Assembly: GCA_037355855.1 (NCBI GenBank)
Contig: CM074760.1
Location: forward strand, 5,944,501 to 6,008,500
From: Pseudo-nitzschia pungens
Taxonomy: Eukaryota > Bacillariophyta > Bacillariophyceae > Bacillariales > Bacillariaceae
Length of the DNA stretch: 64,000 nucleotides
Direction: 5' to 3'
How positions within the stretch are numbered: position 1 is the first letter of the stretch; the number at the start of each line of letters is the position of its first letter. The notes beneath the pieces were generated by a model. The model was not told the DNA's origin and ran no database searches. It saw only the letters and a program-made list of their open reading frames with translations. Made by a program: the position numbers and the translations under genes. Shown here one piece after another: positions 16,689-29,116 of this stretch.

Positions 16689-18926
16689 TCACGCACTGAA
16701 TTCACGGTTATAGAGTTCGAAATCTTCGCCGACTGAGATCCTCAGCTTTTTCAGAGCTCGAAGTATTATTCGCCGTACCTTGTCTGGCTTCAGGCCCATG
16801 ATATCGCCTACCTCACTTATCGTCCGCCCTGCTTTCTTCGACGATGCATACTCGTCATCCATTCCGAATCGTAAAGTGAGAATGGAAGCTTCTTCTTTGG
16901 TTAGATTGCTGCTTAGTGCCTTGAGAAGGTCTTCTCGCAGATGAATTAAGTCCAGCTTTTCAGTCTCATCGTCATCGACCTGGCTCGATATGATTGAGTG
17001 CAATGATTCCACACCACGGGTTGTGCTCATCGGCTTGTTTCTGTTTACGATTTGCTGGTCCAAAGAATATATCCTCTGTGCGATAGCAGTGTCGCATCGA
17101 TCTATTTGAGCCTTGGTCATTCCAAGCGCTTTGCTAATTTCACTGACTGTCGGCGGACGCTCCAGTGTTTCCGTTAGTTCCTTCCTGCAAACTTCGATGC
17201 GTTTGCTGTTCTCGTGCAAGCGCTGTGGGACTTGAATTACACGCGATTGGTACAACTGATCTCTTTTCACTGCGGCTCGGATCCAATACATCGCATACGT
17301 TGAAAAGCGGAATCCCTTGGTTGGGTCAAACTTTTCCGCTGCTCTTATCAATGCCTGAAAGTGAACAGTAGCAATCAGGATGTTAATTATCATTCCATCA
17401 CTGAAGTCCATCACTGCAGTTGGCGCGTCAGTCTTGCCAACATTTGTACTTACCACAATCCCCTCTTGCATCAAATCACCAGCATTGTACTGACCCTGGA
17501 GTCCGTTCTTGATGTATACATTTACAACCCCTTGAACCATTCTTAGATTGGAGGTGACGAGTCTGTTCTTCGCTTCCAATCCTTCTTCGATGGTTTGAGC
17601 AATGGATTCCATGTTGAATTTGCCCGCTGCAGCGCACCATTCATCATCGGTGGGTTCTCTATCCAGCTTGGTTATCAAGCCGTCGTAGATTCGTTGGAGT
17701 CTCACAGCCTCTTGAGTCTTTTCTCCAAGCATGATCTCTTCTTTCGGTGTGATTCTATCCACGTCGTGTATTTCATTGGCAAATTGCACCAGGCTGTCGG
17801 GAACAGCTTTGCTAGCCCTGTACATAGCTTGCCCGCTTGTTTGCCCACGTTTCATTTTGCCTGCATTGTTTTCTTTGAATTCCATTCCGGCATGCCCCTC
17901 GGCTTTCTTTATTCCAGCCTTGTACGCTATTTGACGATCGGTATTGCGGCGTTGTTGAAAGCCAGGCATGGTCGACGATTTACTATTGAATACCATGGTA
18001 TTGTGGAGAGATCTTGGTTTGAAGGTATTCGTTTTCGTCAATTCCAAAGCGTCGTCGGTTGATGACGCCTCCACAGCTTCTGAGGTACCACCCTCCGAGA
18101 CGTCACCCTTTTGAAAGTCATACGAAAGAAACTCTTCCTTCTTCCTAAGTAAACAGCGAATGTATTCATCCGTGTCCATATCACTACGATCCAACTCCGG
18201 TGCATCCAGAGTCCTTTTTTTCCTCTGGTTCCTACGGTTCGGAACAGTGGATAGACCACGAAACTGCACACGCTCCGACAACAGGGTTTTTTGAACATTG
18301 TCGGCAGCCACAATTACATCCTTGAGCTTGGGCTGGGACTTGGTGCGAGTGTCATTGGCCTTTTCCGTGATTTTTTTCAACGATTTGATTTCTAGAGTTT
18401 TGCTGCGATCATCTGCTGTTGAAGTAATGGCAGCAACCGTAGCTATTTTTCTCTCCGTTGCCCTTGTCTTTCTCTTTTTCGCAACGGTTGTACCCGACCT
18501 GATTTCCTTCGTAGTTTCAATGGGAGAATGAGTTGGCGACGACGATCTTCTTAGTCGCCGTTTCTCATTCGTTTTCACCATGGCTTTCTTGGCGAGCGAC
18601 GAGAGAAGATAGAGTTCCTCCAACGCCGCGCGATCTTCGACGGTCTGTTTCTTTTCGATTCGAACAAGGTTGGTAGGATCCGCCAATACTTTCACTGCAG
18701 TAGAGGAACGATGGACCGACAGGGGCGAATGCTGATGACTCAAAGGAACACTTTGCTGAAACGCAACCGTTGCCACAAAGGATGCCGAGAGCGTAACTGC
18801 AGAAGCTAGCTTCAACGCTCTTCGATATGAAGTGGGGAAAGCCCTCTTCCTCCCTGAACCTCTTGCCACTTCTGGTTTACCCATTGTTATTCTCGGTATT
18901 TCTTCACCAGTCATATCACAACACAA
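16689..18926 (-). CDS. Plastid sigma-70 factor (for the bacterial-type plastid RNA polymerase)
   Basis: Nuclear-encoded sigma factor. Region 1.2/2.1 starts near residue 375 (DSLVQFANEI). Region 2 includes NLRMVQGVVNVYIKNG, DLMQEG, then EKFDPTKGFRFSTYAMYWIR (the -10 recognition helix). Region 3 starts at VIQVPQRLHENSK. Region 4 (about 650-735) ends with a helix-turn-helix DKVRRIILRALKKLR. The N-terminus carries SASFVATVAFQQS, a plastid signal-peptide junction, then a long basic, poorly conserved linker. An intron 17453-17355 (99 nt, GTAAGT...TTTCAG) interrupts DLMQEGIV/ALIRAAEKFDP. It is a multiple of three with no stop, so the unspliced frame stays open (745 residues); the spliced product is 712. 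Start: Met1 is used, but Met15 is possible. The gene is head-to-head with the organellar RNA polymerase at 19842. Confidence 0.92.
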   Translation of the reverse strand: MCCDMTGEEIPRITMGKPEVARGSGRKRAFPTSYRRALKLASAVTLSASFVATVAFQQSVPLSHQHSPLSVHRSSTAVKVLADPTNLVRIEKKQTVEDRAALEELYLLSSLAKKAMVKTNEKRRLRRSSSPTHSPIETTKEIRSGTTVAKKRKTRATERKIATVAAITSTADDRSKTLEIKSLKKITEKANDTRTKSQPKLKDVIVAADNVQKTLLSERVQFRGLSTVPNRRNQRKKRTLDAPELDRSDMDTDEYIRCLLRKKEEFLSYDFQKGDVSEGGTSEAVEASSTDDALELTKTNTFKPRSLHNTMVFNSKSSTMPGFQQRRNTDRQIAYKAGIKKAEGHAGMEFKENNAGKMKRGQTSGQAMYRASKAVPDSLVQFANEIHDVDRITPKEEIMLGEKTQEAVRLQRIYDGLITKLDREPTDDEWCAAAGKFNMESIAQTIEEGLEAKNRLVTSNLRMVQGVVNVYIKNGLQGQYNAGDLMQEGIVVSTNVGKTDAPTAVMDFSDGMIINILIATVHFQALIRAAEKFDPTKGFRFSTYAMYWIRAAVKRDQLYQSRVIQVPQRLHENSKRIEVCRKELTETLERPPTVSEISKALGMTKAQIDRCDTAIAQRIYSLDQQIVNRNKPMSTTRGVESLHSIISSQVDDDETEKLDLIHLREDLLKALSSNLTKEEASILTLRFGMDDEYASSKKAGRTISEVGDIMGLKPDKVRRIILRALKKLRISVGEDFELYNREFSA

Positions 18927-19841
18927 CGACTTTATAACTCCAACACTGAACGCACCGATAAAAACACAGTTTGGTATCCTACGGTTTTAGGATTTATCTC
19001 CCACTGAATGTCGATCTGTCTTTTGCACCAAAGTTTGACGTCACACCAGCTTGGATTTGCAGAAGAAAGCAGGTTTGCCCTCAATCATTGGATTGGCAAC
19101 CCCCCTGGTGCTATCGTGTGAAGCTTAGATACGCAATCAGTAACGACAGAATCAGAATTACGGCAGTCGATGATGCATTCGGTAACAGTGTTTCTTCAAT
19201 TATTTCACTTCATTTGTCAGCTTCTGTGATGTGGCACGATCGAATGAAATGCACGGAAGGAACCGAGAATTTGAGATCAGATTACGTCATTCAAACCATC
19301 CGCACTAAACAGATCCACGAGTACGAGTACCGGTACGAGCACTGTTCTCGCACTCGTACAGCACATCCGGGCACAGCAGGATACGCTATCGTAAAACTTT
19401 CGTACAAACTTTACACCACTTACGACTACGTACGGTATTACCCCGTACATTAACAAACTGGTGCAAGTACGGTACGTAGGGTCATTGTGGAAACACCGTC
19501 TAAGTTATCCAGTCTAATCAAAAATGAGTCACGAATTCCAAGTTTTGGGGGGATGATCTACTCTCACTGATTCAGGGGAATAAAACTAGCCACTCAATTC
19601 CGATCTGAAAAAATCGCCGATGTCAACAATCAACAAAAAGAAGAGTAACTCACGAGTAACAGGTGGTGAACGAAACCAAAAACCGTGTGTTTGTTGTGTG
19701 TCGCGGAATTACGATTGACCATTCACCCAAGTTAGAAAATGTCAACCCAGCATGGGATCCGGTCTGCGACAATAGGGGCTGTCTTGCATTTTCGAACAAA
19801 GTCTAGCACAAGGGATTTATTTGCACTGGTAATAAAGTGAG
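18927..19841. promoter_or_regulatory. Shared divergent intergenic region, sigma factor / RNA polymerase
   Basis: This 915-nt stretch separates the start codons of two organelle transcription genes and must hold both promoters. I see no gene in it. GTAC-type words cluster at 19316-19480. No canonical element was identified, so regulation in common is inferred from arrangement only. Confidence 0.4.
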
Positions 19842-22800
19842 ATGCAAGGACGGTTAGCTTCTGTGAGACGATGGCGGTCTTTCGCGATCCAAACTCCACA
19901 CAGGCATCATGGCTCCGTCCCGAATCCGACGAACCCAACAAGCGACGAACTTTGTCGAAAATATTGTGTGCAACTCGCAAATTACCATCATTATCGCAAG
20001 AGAAGTTACAATAAAATATCCTACTTCCACACGACGACAAGCTCTTCCTCGGGGTCTCAACCCATCGCAGCCGCTGTTTCGAAAGATCACGACGGCACCG
20101 ATCGAAACCAAGAACAAGCAGCCCTGGACAAAGAAATAGAAGCGTTTACCAATGCATGCTTGACTCAATTGTTACCAGATGATGTTTCTCAGAAAGAAAG
20201 AGAAGGCACATTGTCGTTGCGGAGAGCGACGAATAGGTATAATGCTGTCGATGTGGACTCGGGGATCGATGGCAACGACGGTGGTGATATGGATTGGCAA
20301 ACGAAGCATGATATAATCGAGGAAACATCGGCATCATCATACGATACGGAATCGAGCGAAGACTCTGAAAATATGAATCATTCCGATGCAGAAAAGAGCT
20401 CATTCTGCAGTACTACGTCGGTAATGGAAATGCTGAGGAATTTCGATCCAATAAACCCACCCACTTCCGGGGATCCCGAAGAGCTGCAACTATGGCTAGA
20501 ATGTTTCTCACAGCGAGAAACCGTTCTGCGGCACCAAGACATGTTGAAGAAAGCAAGGGATCGAAAGGCATTCGACTCTATGAGTCTGATGCAGCGGCAT
20601 GTTGTCCAATGGTTCCAGGGATTGCGGGATGCAATAGAAACACGACAAAAAGAATTTCTGTCGAGTCAAGACAAACGACGAGCGAGCAATCGATATGGGC
20701 CTTTTTTGTGTTCCTTGCATCCCGATAAGATGGCTGTGATACTGGCGCAAGAGGCGATCATACAGGCACTCTTAAACAGTGGTAAGGAAGGCAAAGAGGG
20801 AATACCGTTGGTGAAGATAGCACGTGCTATCGGGGCGGCGGTAGAAACAGAGGTGGTTTCACAACGACGAATCAAAGAACGATTTCATAATCCTATTTCT
20901 GCTTCATCATCCGAGGAAGATAATGACGGTTTCGAAAACGAGGATGAAAACGAGGATGAAAATGAAGAGGCTGCAAAGGAATACTCAATGGATAGATGGT
21001 CTTTCAGTGCCTCTCACTTGAAGCTTTTCTTCGAAGATCTACAACGCATGGGGATGGGGAAAAGCAAACGGTCGGTCCAATTTGCAATTAAAAGAGCCAA
21101 ACAAGCGATGAATAGTGGCGAAACATGGACCAATGATGACCTCGTTCACCTGGGCGCGGCTCTTCTATCTATTATCACGGAAAATGCAAAGGTGAACGTG
21201 AACGGGAAAGAGGAGCCTGCTTTTCGGGTTGAAAAGCGATGGTCAAACAATGGCACGAAAGTTACATCATTCATAACTATACACGATCATATACATAAAA
21301 TCTTTCTCGAAGAAGAGTATCTCTCCTGGGCTGCGAATACCACCCGCCACATGCCAATGATTGTGCCTCCATCAAACTGGACAGGACCCAATGAGGGGGG
21401 TTATCGGTGGCTCGAGGTAGAAATGATGAGAACGCATCGCTCTAACGTGCAACGAGAAGCCCTTGAACATGCCGATCTATCCATTGTTTGTGATGGCTTG
21501 AACATATTAGGGAAAACTGCGTGGAAGATAAATAAAGATATTTTGAAAGTTGGTGAATATTGCTGGGACAACAATATCCCTATCGGAGATATACCTTCCA
21601 GGACAGATTTGGAAGTTCCCCCAGAACCAAAGTATCCAGTAACATACGATCCCGACATGTACACAAATAAAGACGATCCAGAAATCAAGGAAAAAATAGA
21701 GGCTATCCAATCCTACAGAGATAAAACAACGAAGTATCGGAGAGTTCTGCAAAAGAACATGGTAAGTCCTCGTCTTATTGTTTTTGTTTGCCTTCGAGAA
21801 CCTTTTTGTCATCCTTTGGGCACCTGATCCTATAATTACTAATATTTCACACCGTCAACAAAAGGATCTACGTTCTCTTCGTTGCTCTGCAATGCTCAAA
21901 CTCGACCAAGCCAAGAAATTTCAAGATTTCGAAAAAATATACTTTCCGTACAATCTCGACTTCCGTGGACGGGCATGTAGGTCTCCGCGCGCGCTCTCTC
22001 TCTCTGGCTCTCATAGCAGTGCATTTTTTGCTTGCTTTGTTTTGTTTGAATTAAAGACTCACTGTATCCGTTTTTGATACCTTTGACGGAAAGATCCTGT
22101 TCCACCTCACCTATCCAATGTTGGATCCGACTTGTGTCGAGGTATGTTGACATTCTCAGAGGCAAAGCCTCTTGGCAAACGAGGTCTTTATTGGCTAAAG
22201 GTACATCTTGCAAATTTTGCAGGGAAAGATAAAATGTCGTTTGATGACCGAGCGGACTACGTCGATGACAATATGGAGAATGTCAGAGAATGCGTAAGAG
22301 ATCCGTTCTCGGGGAATAAGTGGTGGATGGAATTGGATGACCCATTTCAGGGTCTAGCAACCTGCCGTGAGATTGTCCGTGCCATCGATTCCGGGAATCC
22401 TGAAACATATATGTGCTCCCTTCCCGTTCATATGGATGGCTCGTGCAATGGATTGCAGCATTACGCTGCCATTGGAAGAGACACAGTGGGAGGGAAAGCC
22501 GTCAATCTTTTGGAGGGTGATGGTCCAGAAGACGTATGTAAGTACGAGATGATAAGGTTCGTTATTTATTTCTTCTTGGCAAACGTTCTTACTCCCTAAT
22601 TCTCTTTTCTTTTTTTGCATTAGATGTGGGTGTCATGCATGAAGTCATTCGTCGGGTGAAAGAAGAAGCCGAAACGGATGTGAGATTCGACGTCAAGGAT
22701 GATGAACTGAATTCAAAACAGAGAAAAGCTATCAAGAACAACACAGCTGCAAAACTTGTAAATGGACTAATCGATCGTGGTGTAGTGAAACGAACAGTCA

Positions 22801-23558
22801 TGACAAGTGTATATGGCGTCACATACATAGGCGCTCGGCAACAAATTCAGGAGAAGATCGAAGAGAAGGTAAGTTCGAATCTAGTTTCGATTGCTACTTT
22901 CCCTTATCCATCCTAACGCTCTGATTGTTCTTTTTAGTTGAAAGACAAAGGCTACGACATTGATGAAATTGAGAGAGAAGTGTTCAGTGCAGCCGGATAT
23001 TTAGCGACCGTAACTATGGAAGTCATGGGAGATTTATTCCAAGGTGCAAAACGAACAAAAACATGGCTGGCAGATTGCGCTCGACTCATTTCGCAACAGG
23101 GTCACCCGGTTGCATGGATATCACCTATCGGTGTCCCTGCTATCCAGCCATACCGTCAGCGAAGGCCTAGAACAGTCGTCACCGTTATGCAGAAAATCAC
23201 AGTTGTAGATGAAAACGATGACTTACAGGTTCACAAGAGTCGCCAATGTACTGCATTCCCCCCAAATTACATCCACTCCTTGGACTCCTCCCACATGTTG
23301 ATGACTGCTATGGAAATGGACCGTCGAGGATTGGCATTCTCAGCTGTTCACGACTCATTTTGGACTCATGCATGTGATATCGATGAGATGAACGAGGCAC
23401 TGAGAGAGTGTTTCGTGGAACTATATTCTCAGCCACTCTTGCAAGATCTGAAAGAATCTTGGGAGCTGAGATATCCTGAAGTTGAGTTTCCTGACATTCC
23501 CGAACTTGGAAACTTAGATCTAAACGAAGTGAAATCTGCAACATACTTCTTTCAGTAA
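19842..23558 (+). CDS. Phage-type (T7-like) organellar RNA polymerase
   Basis: Five exons: 19842-21761, 21865-21976, 22094-22537, 22624-22868 and 22938-23558. All GT-AG phases close and give 1,113 residues. It is a single-subunit RNA polymerase of the RPO41/RPOT family. The catalytic palm shows the first Asp motif HMDGSCNGLQHYAA (about 790), the fingers motif B KRTVMTSVYGVTY (about 880) and motif C AVHDSFWTHA (about 1044, catalytic Asp). LDFRGRAYPVPPHLSNVGSD spans the exon 2/3 junction. The N-terminus is Arg/Ser-rich without acidic residues (MQGRLASVRRWRSF), as in a mitochondrial presequence. Dual or plastid targeting cannot be excluded. An acidic low-complexity patch lies near 365-380. It lies head-to-head with the plastid sigma factor. 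Confidence 0.93.
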
Positions 23559-24476
23559 AGATATCTGCCAGGTCGCATCTCTCGAAGCACAAATATATCT
23601 ATACCACCATACTTTTACTTCCTCAGAGCCTTGAGTAGGTGTAGATGAAGTTAGTTTTGTTCTTAACGCAGCAGGCTTCGAAAGGATATTATGATGAAAT
23701 TCAGGCTATTCAACAATACATATCTCTCTAGCATGAGATGCATTCAGTTTAACGTCTTTCCCACACTGAGTAACTTAGCCTTACGGCAAAGAAAACAAAA
23801 TTAATTTTTACACGAACTGATGAGTGTGAAATCATTTTTCGCTCTTGCAGATCATGGTAAATTACGGTAATTTGTAGAGCTTAACCATAATACTTCCTGA
23901 TACCTTACAGTAAATCTCATCGCGTTTCGAACAAGAAAATGAGTGGAGATAATTTGATGAATAGATTCCCGGAACCCCACCTGTGTGAAAAATTGGTACC
24001 CGTACAATTACTTGTATTGAGTTTTTTTATCAAAATCACACGATTGACAGCGAGCGAGACGACAACATTTCTCAATAAGTAATGGGGCAACGGTCGTAAT
24101 TCAAAGCACCCTCACGAGTCACTGGTCCATTGTCTTCTCTTTGCAGTCACCCTTTCAAACCGAAGGAGAAAGTTCCTTACTAGAGCAAACAAACTGGAGA
24201 AAAGGTTCGCGGAGTCACCTTGTTCCTAACTCAAACAACAACTAATCACGGGTAAGGTACGACTCCTTCTGAACTGCGACTCCAGTCCCAGATATTGTAG
24301 CTTCAATTGCTCTTTCGCGCAGCCTGTCGATTTGGCATTGAATCGTACCGACAATCGGATGCTGATTTCTTTTTCGTCGGTTGTTCCTTTCCTTCCACAT
24401 TTCCCAAATTCAAAAACCAACTACGGCATCACCAGTCAGAGTCAATTCCGAAAGCTACCCAGATATTCATTCCAAA
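23559..24476. other. Intergenic, no gene seen
   Basis: AT-rich. It contains the 3' region of the RNA polymerase gene and the 5' leader of the LC8 gene. Short frames at 24226-24501 are on both strands and lack domains. Confidence 0.55.
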
Positions 24477-24958
<482 letters not shown>

Positions 24959-26309
24959 AATATCACTACGGGGAAGGGATGTGACAAACCTCGACTTATA
25001 GAGTGTCAAGATACGGGCGAAACGACATCACTAGCTATGACGAGACGTTTATTGTTCAAAACAGATAGTGAGGTGGCATGCGGAGGATACTTTTCGTGAC
25101 TGTGAAATCCCTACGTTATTAAGCAGACGCATGATGCTTGAAATTGTTTTCGAGAGATCTGTAAGCTACCAAACATAGCAGTCAATTGCGCTCCAATGTT
25201 GAATGGAGAGAATTTGTTGCAGACTACATCACACCGTCGATTTGATGCACTCGGCGCTACTATATCATTATTTGAAATACATTTTAGAGTCTATTTTGAA
25301 GTAATGCTTTTTTGACATTTCTGACGATATTGTGATGACATTGTCCTACAGGCGCAGTTTCTGCTGTTAGAATTCTGAATGGCAAAACGTAAATTTGACA
25401 AGTAACAAGCAGTCTCAACAGATGTGTATGTGGCAACATCCAGCAGAAGAGTCGATGTCTCCACAGACTGAAAAAGTATGCGCTCGCCTGATTGAAATTG
25501 AGGGCCCCACATCTATTTTTCGTCGTATTTGTGTCTTGAAATGTTCAAATTTCTGTGATTTGGTCCATGAGTTCTTCGGTGACCAACAAAAAATACCATG
25601 GACAAGACTAGTAGTACTAGTATTAGTAGTACTACTACTAGCTACTAGTTGTAATAGAGATTGCTGGTCGGTTGATATCTCAAGAGATACAAAGGATCTC
25701 TGTTAAATTTTGAAGGAGATGATCAGAAACATCAAGCCCACAAAACTGCTTCCAAAGCTCGCATTTTTGCAAAACAAAAGAACGAAAATTTATTTTTCAC
25801 AGAAACGAAAAATGATACAAAATCACCAAACGTTAGCAACACACTCATAGTTCCTTTGGGGGGATCCCAAAGTTCCTAAAGGTCGTCGAAGCACAGTACA
25901 AGTAGTATTTCCACACAATAGTGTACGTAGTACGAAGTACGAACTTTCGAACATAAAACGTCTTTCCACTAAAATCTGGGCCACCCAAAATCTTGATGTC
26001 TGATGTGTTGTACCGTACGAACTTTTTTTGAGAATCGAACGAAGATGTGAAGCAAGATCAAAACTGACACCTGATGGAATTGTTGGCAGATACCAAAACA
26101 TAATAATAACACCGAGGTGCTCGTCTCGTCAGAGTTCATAGAGGTGAATTGAATCTCAACTCAATCGGTTTTTTACACGAACCATAGAGGAAATCCGTTC
26201 TCTAAACCCAAACTGCGCATTGGACAACACCGGGCATAGGCGATTCTTTTGATAATCGAAAGAACCGCAAAATATTTCCTCAACAGTTTTTACAACATCC
26301 CGCCGACGA
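24959..26309. other. Intergenic, no gene seen
   Basis: AT-rich, 1.35 kb. An imperfect ACT/AGT triplet array lies at about 25606-25650 and GTAC words at 25895-26020. No frame longer than about 100 codons has a recognisable domain. Confidence 0.55.
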
Positions 26310-28660
26310 ATGAAAAAAGTCCGATCACACGTAATTGTCATGGCGCTGCAGGCCTTGATGGGATTGGTCGCAAAGACTAGAGGGTTTCAGACTTCTTTGC
26401 GTTCGCATATCAAACCGTCATCAAACAGTCTTGCTCATCACAACTCTCATAGGCACAAGTGCGGATCAGACGTCCCTGTCGTGTTCTTCTCTCGACGAAG
26501 CTCTGAATACAGGCGGTCTTATTTTCGCCATTTATCAGCAAAATCAACTAATAAAGGTGATAAGGATGATTCGGATTCCTCCAGAAAAGCTGATCTGTTA
26601 GCTGCGGCGTTCGATGATCTTGCGAAAAAGGACGGTTTTGATTCCAGCCTGTCACACATGGCAAAGGATGCAACTTTTGAAGACGATTTTTTGAGAGACG
26701 ACTTTGACGGCAAAGATAGTGATTTGGGTGATGATATTGACTTTTCTGACTTTATGGAAGAAGATTTTGACTTTGAGGGAGAAGATGACGATGACGATTT
26801 TCTCGACTTCGGCGGAGGTGACGATGATGACATGGAGGCTCGTATCGCACAAGCGAAGCTCGATATGGTCAGAGGTGAAGTTACAGTCCCTAAAGATTTG
26901 GATTCGTTTGCCAGAGAAGCTACAGATTCCGACTTGCAAAAATTGGGTTTCAAAAAGGAATCCAACTTCTATGGAAACGACGAAGGCGGTCGTCAAAAGA
27001 AAGTCTCTCTAATTAACCAATGCAATGACATGCTCTGCTTGTGGTTCTGACTTTCAATCGCGGGATGAACGGAAGCCTGGTTATCTCCCGCCAGCAAAGT
27101 TTGATCTGCAGGTCAAGCTATCGCAGATCGAAGACATGCAAAAACTGAAGGAGAAGGCAGATTCTTCGGAATGGTCGCCCGAAGATGAAGTTGAATTCCT
27201 ACTTCAGACTACCGGGAAAGGAGACCTGGACTTCAATAACGAACCGACAGATGCCGATGACATCGATGTAGACTCGTTGGTGGAAGAATTGGGATTGGAT
27301 TTAGAGGAATTGTCGCAAAAGAAGACGATATGCAAGCGTTGTCATGGTTTACAGAATTCCGGCCGAGTTGACGAATCGTTGCGACCGGGATGGACAGACG
27401 AACCAACTCTTTCCCAAAAACAATTTCAGGATTTGCTTCGGCCCATATCAGAAAAACCAGCCGTAGTTATTGCTTTGATTGACCTATTTGATTTCGGAGG
27501 ATCTGTTCTTCGTGAACTGGATGGCATCGCTGGCGAAAATCCTGTCATATTGGCAGCAAACAAGGCGGATCTATTGCCGAAGCAAGTGGGAAAAAATAGA
27601 ATTGAAAATTGGGTTCGACGTGAGCTAGAATACATGGGCGTCCAATCTATAGCTAATGTCGGAGGTGCGGTTCGTCTGATAAGTTGCAAGACCGGTGAAG
27701 GTGTCGCTAGTATGATGGATAAGGCGCAGGAGTTGGCAAACGAAATAGACGGCGATATCTATGTTGTGGGGGCTGCGAATGCTGGGAAAAGTACTTTGAT
27801 CAATAATATTTTGAGTCGGAATAACAAAGATGACAGACCCTCCGATGACAAGAGGGAAAAGAATCCGTGCCGGCAATCGCAACAAACTCAAAGGAGCGCT
27901 GACAACGTCGCCGTTGCCAGGCACCTACGTTGAAATTCATTAAGATTGATCTCGGTGACGGACAGCACTTGTATGATACACCAGGACTCCTTGTTCCAGG
28001 TACCATTACACAGTTGCTTACTCCAGATGAACTCAAAATCGTCTGTCCGAAGAAGTAAGTAGAGAATCGTTGTCACTAAAAGCCGCAGCATATAGCTGAA
28101 TGACCAAAACATGATACTAATCCATTTCCATTCATGTGCTTCTAAAGGCAAGTTGAGCCCATCACCTTCGAGTTGCGAGTGGAAAATGCGTCTTAGTTGG
28201 GGGACTGGCGAAAATTGAAGTCATAGGTGACACCAGACCTTTTCTTTTGACATTCTTTGTCGCGAATGAAATAAAGCTTCATTGTACTGATTCCAGTCGA
28301 GCAGATAGCTTCACGGAAAAGCATGCTGGCACAATGCTGACTCCACCGTTGGCACCCGGTCCTGAGCGAATGAAAGCAATTGGTGAATTTGATTCCCATG
28401 AAATCGATATTGATGGTGCTGGATGGAAAGAAGCAGCCGCTGACATCACTTTGACTGGCCTTGGGTGGATTGCAGTAACTGGTGCTGGGAGAGCTAAATT
28501 GAGGATAAGTGTACCGAGAGGAATAGGTATTTCAGTTCGTCCACCTTTGATGCCCTTCGACATTTGGGAAGTTGCGTCTAAATATACTGGTGCGAAGGCT
28601 GTGCGCTCGGTTAAGAAGTCGAAAACAGGAAAACGACGGAAAGGAGTCGGACGAAACTAA
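26310..28660 (+). CDS. Circularly permuted GTPase, YqeH/NOA1/BPG2-like, frame-disrupted
   Basis: YqeH-family GTPases act in organelle or bacterial small-subunit ribosome assembly. The order is as expected: zinc-binding CSACG (27031) and CKRCHG (27331), then the permuted G motifs NKAD (G4, 27568), GAANAGKST (G1), TTSPLPGT and YDTPG (G3). A GT-AG intron lies at 28055-28147. The N-terminus (MALQALMGLVAKTRGFQ from Met11, 26340) looks plastid-targeted and is followed by a very acidic stretch. The frame breaks four times: about 27013-27030 (+1), 27848-27860 (+1), 27926 (one extra T inside PGT/T) and about 28179-28181 (one base short, or two extra). Homology continues through every break. With all four resolved the length is about 751 residues. 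It may be a recent pseudogene or a locus with sequence errors; the conserved motifs favour a working gene. Confidence 0.75.
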
Positions 28661-29116
28661 TTTTTCTTTCTGCCGTTAACATTTAAAATGCTACAATGCA
28701 TAATTTCATCGATGAATGTTTTCCATCATCGCTTACGACGCATCGCTCGGCAAATCTTTCCGACTTCGACGAAAGCGAAGTCAACCGCCCTCTGAAAGAT
28801 TCATGTTGCCAAATATATCCTACACGTACTGTATGCTATTAGAAGACCTACAACCAAATATCGATTGCACGTAGTAAACCATTCTTTATTAGACTGTTCG
28901 TTTGCCGTAGCCAACAGAACCGTCGCATATTCTCGAATTGTTGCGCATCCCGATGTTATCAATCGAAGTCATTCGTCTTTCTGGTAACTCAACGGATAAT
29001 TATTAATGTGAAGATATATCTAGAGTAGTAGCTCAGAAAGGACGCCAACGTGTCGACAAAACTGATTGATGGTGATTGATTCATAATTTCCAATCAAGCA
29101 TTCAATTTAGAATTCG
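28661..29116. other. Intergenic between convergent genes
   Basis: It holds the 3' regions of the GTPase gene and of the PsbM-like gene. No other feature is seen. Confidence 0.5.

Noticed and set aside
18971..19453. 160-codon frame in the sigma/polymerase intergenic region
   Set aside because: No domain; it runs through GTAC-type repeats and composition is non-coding.
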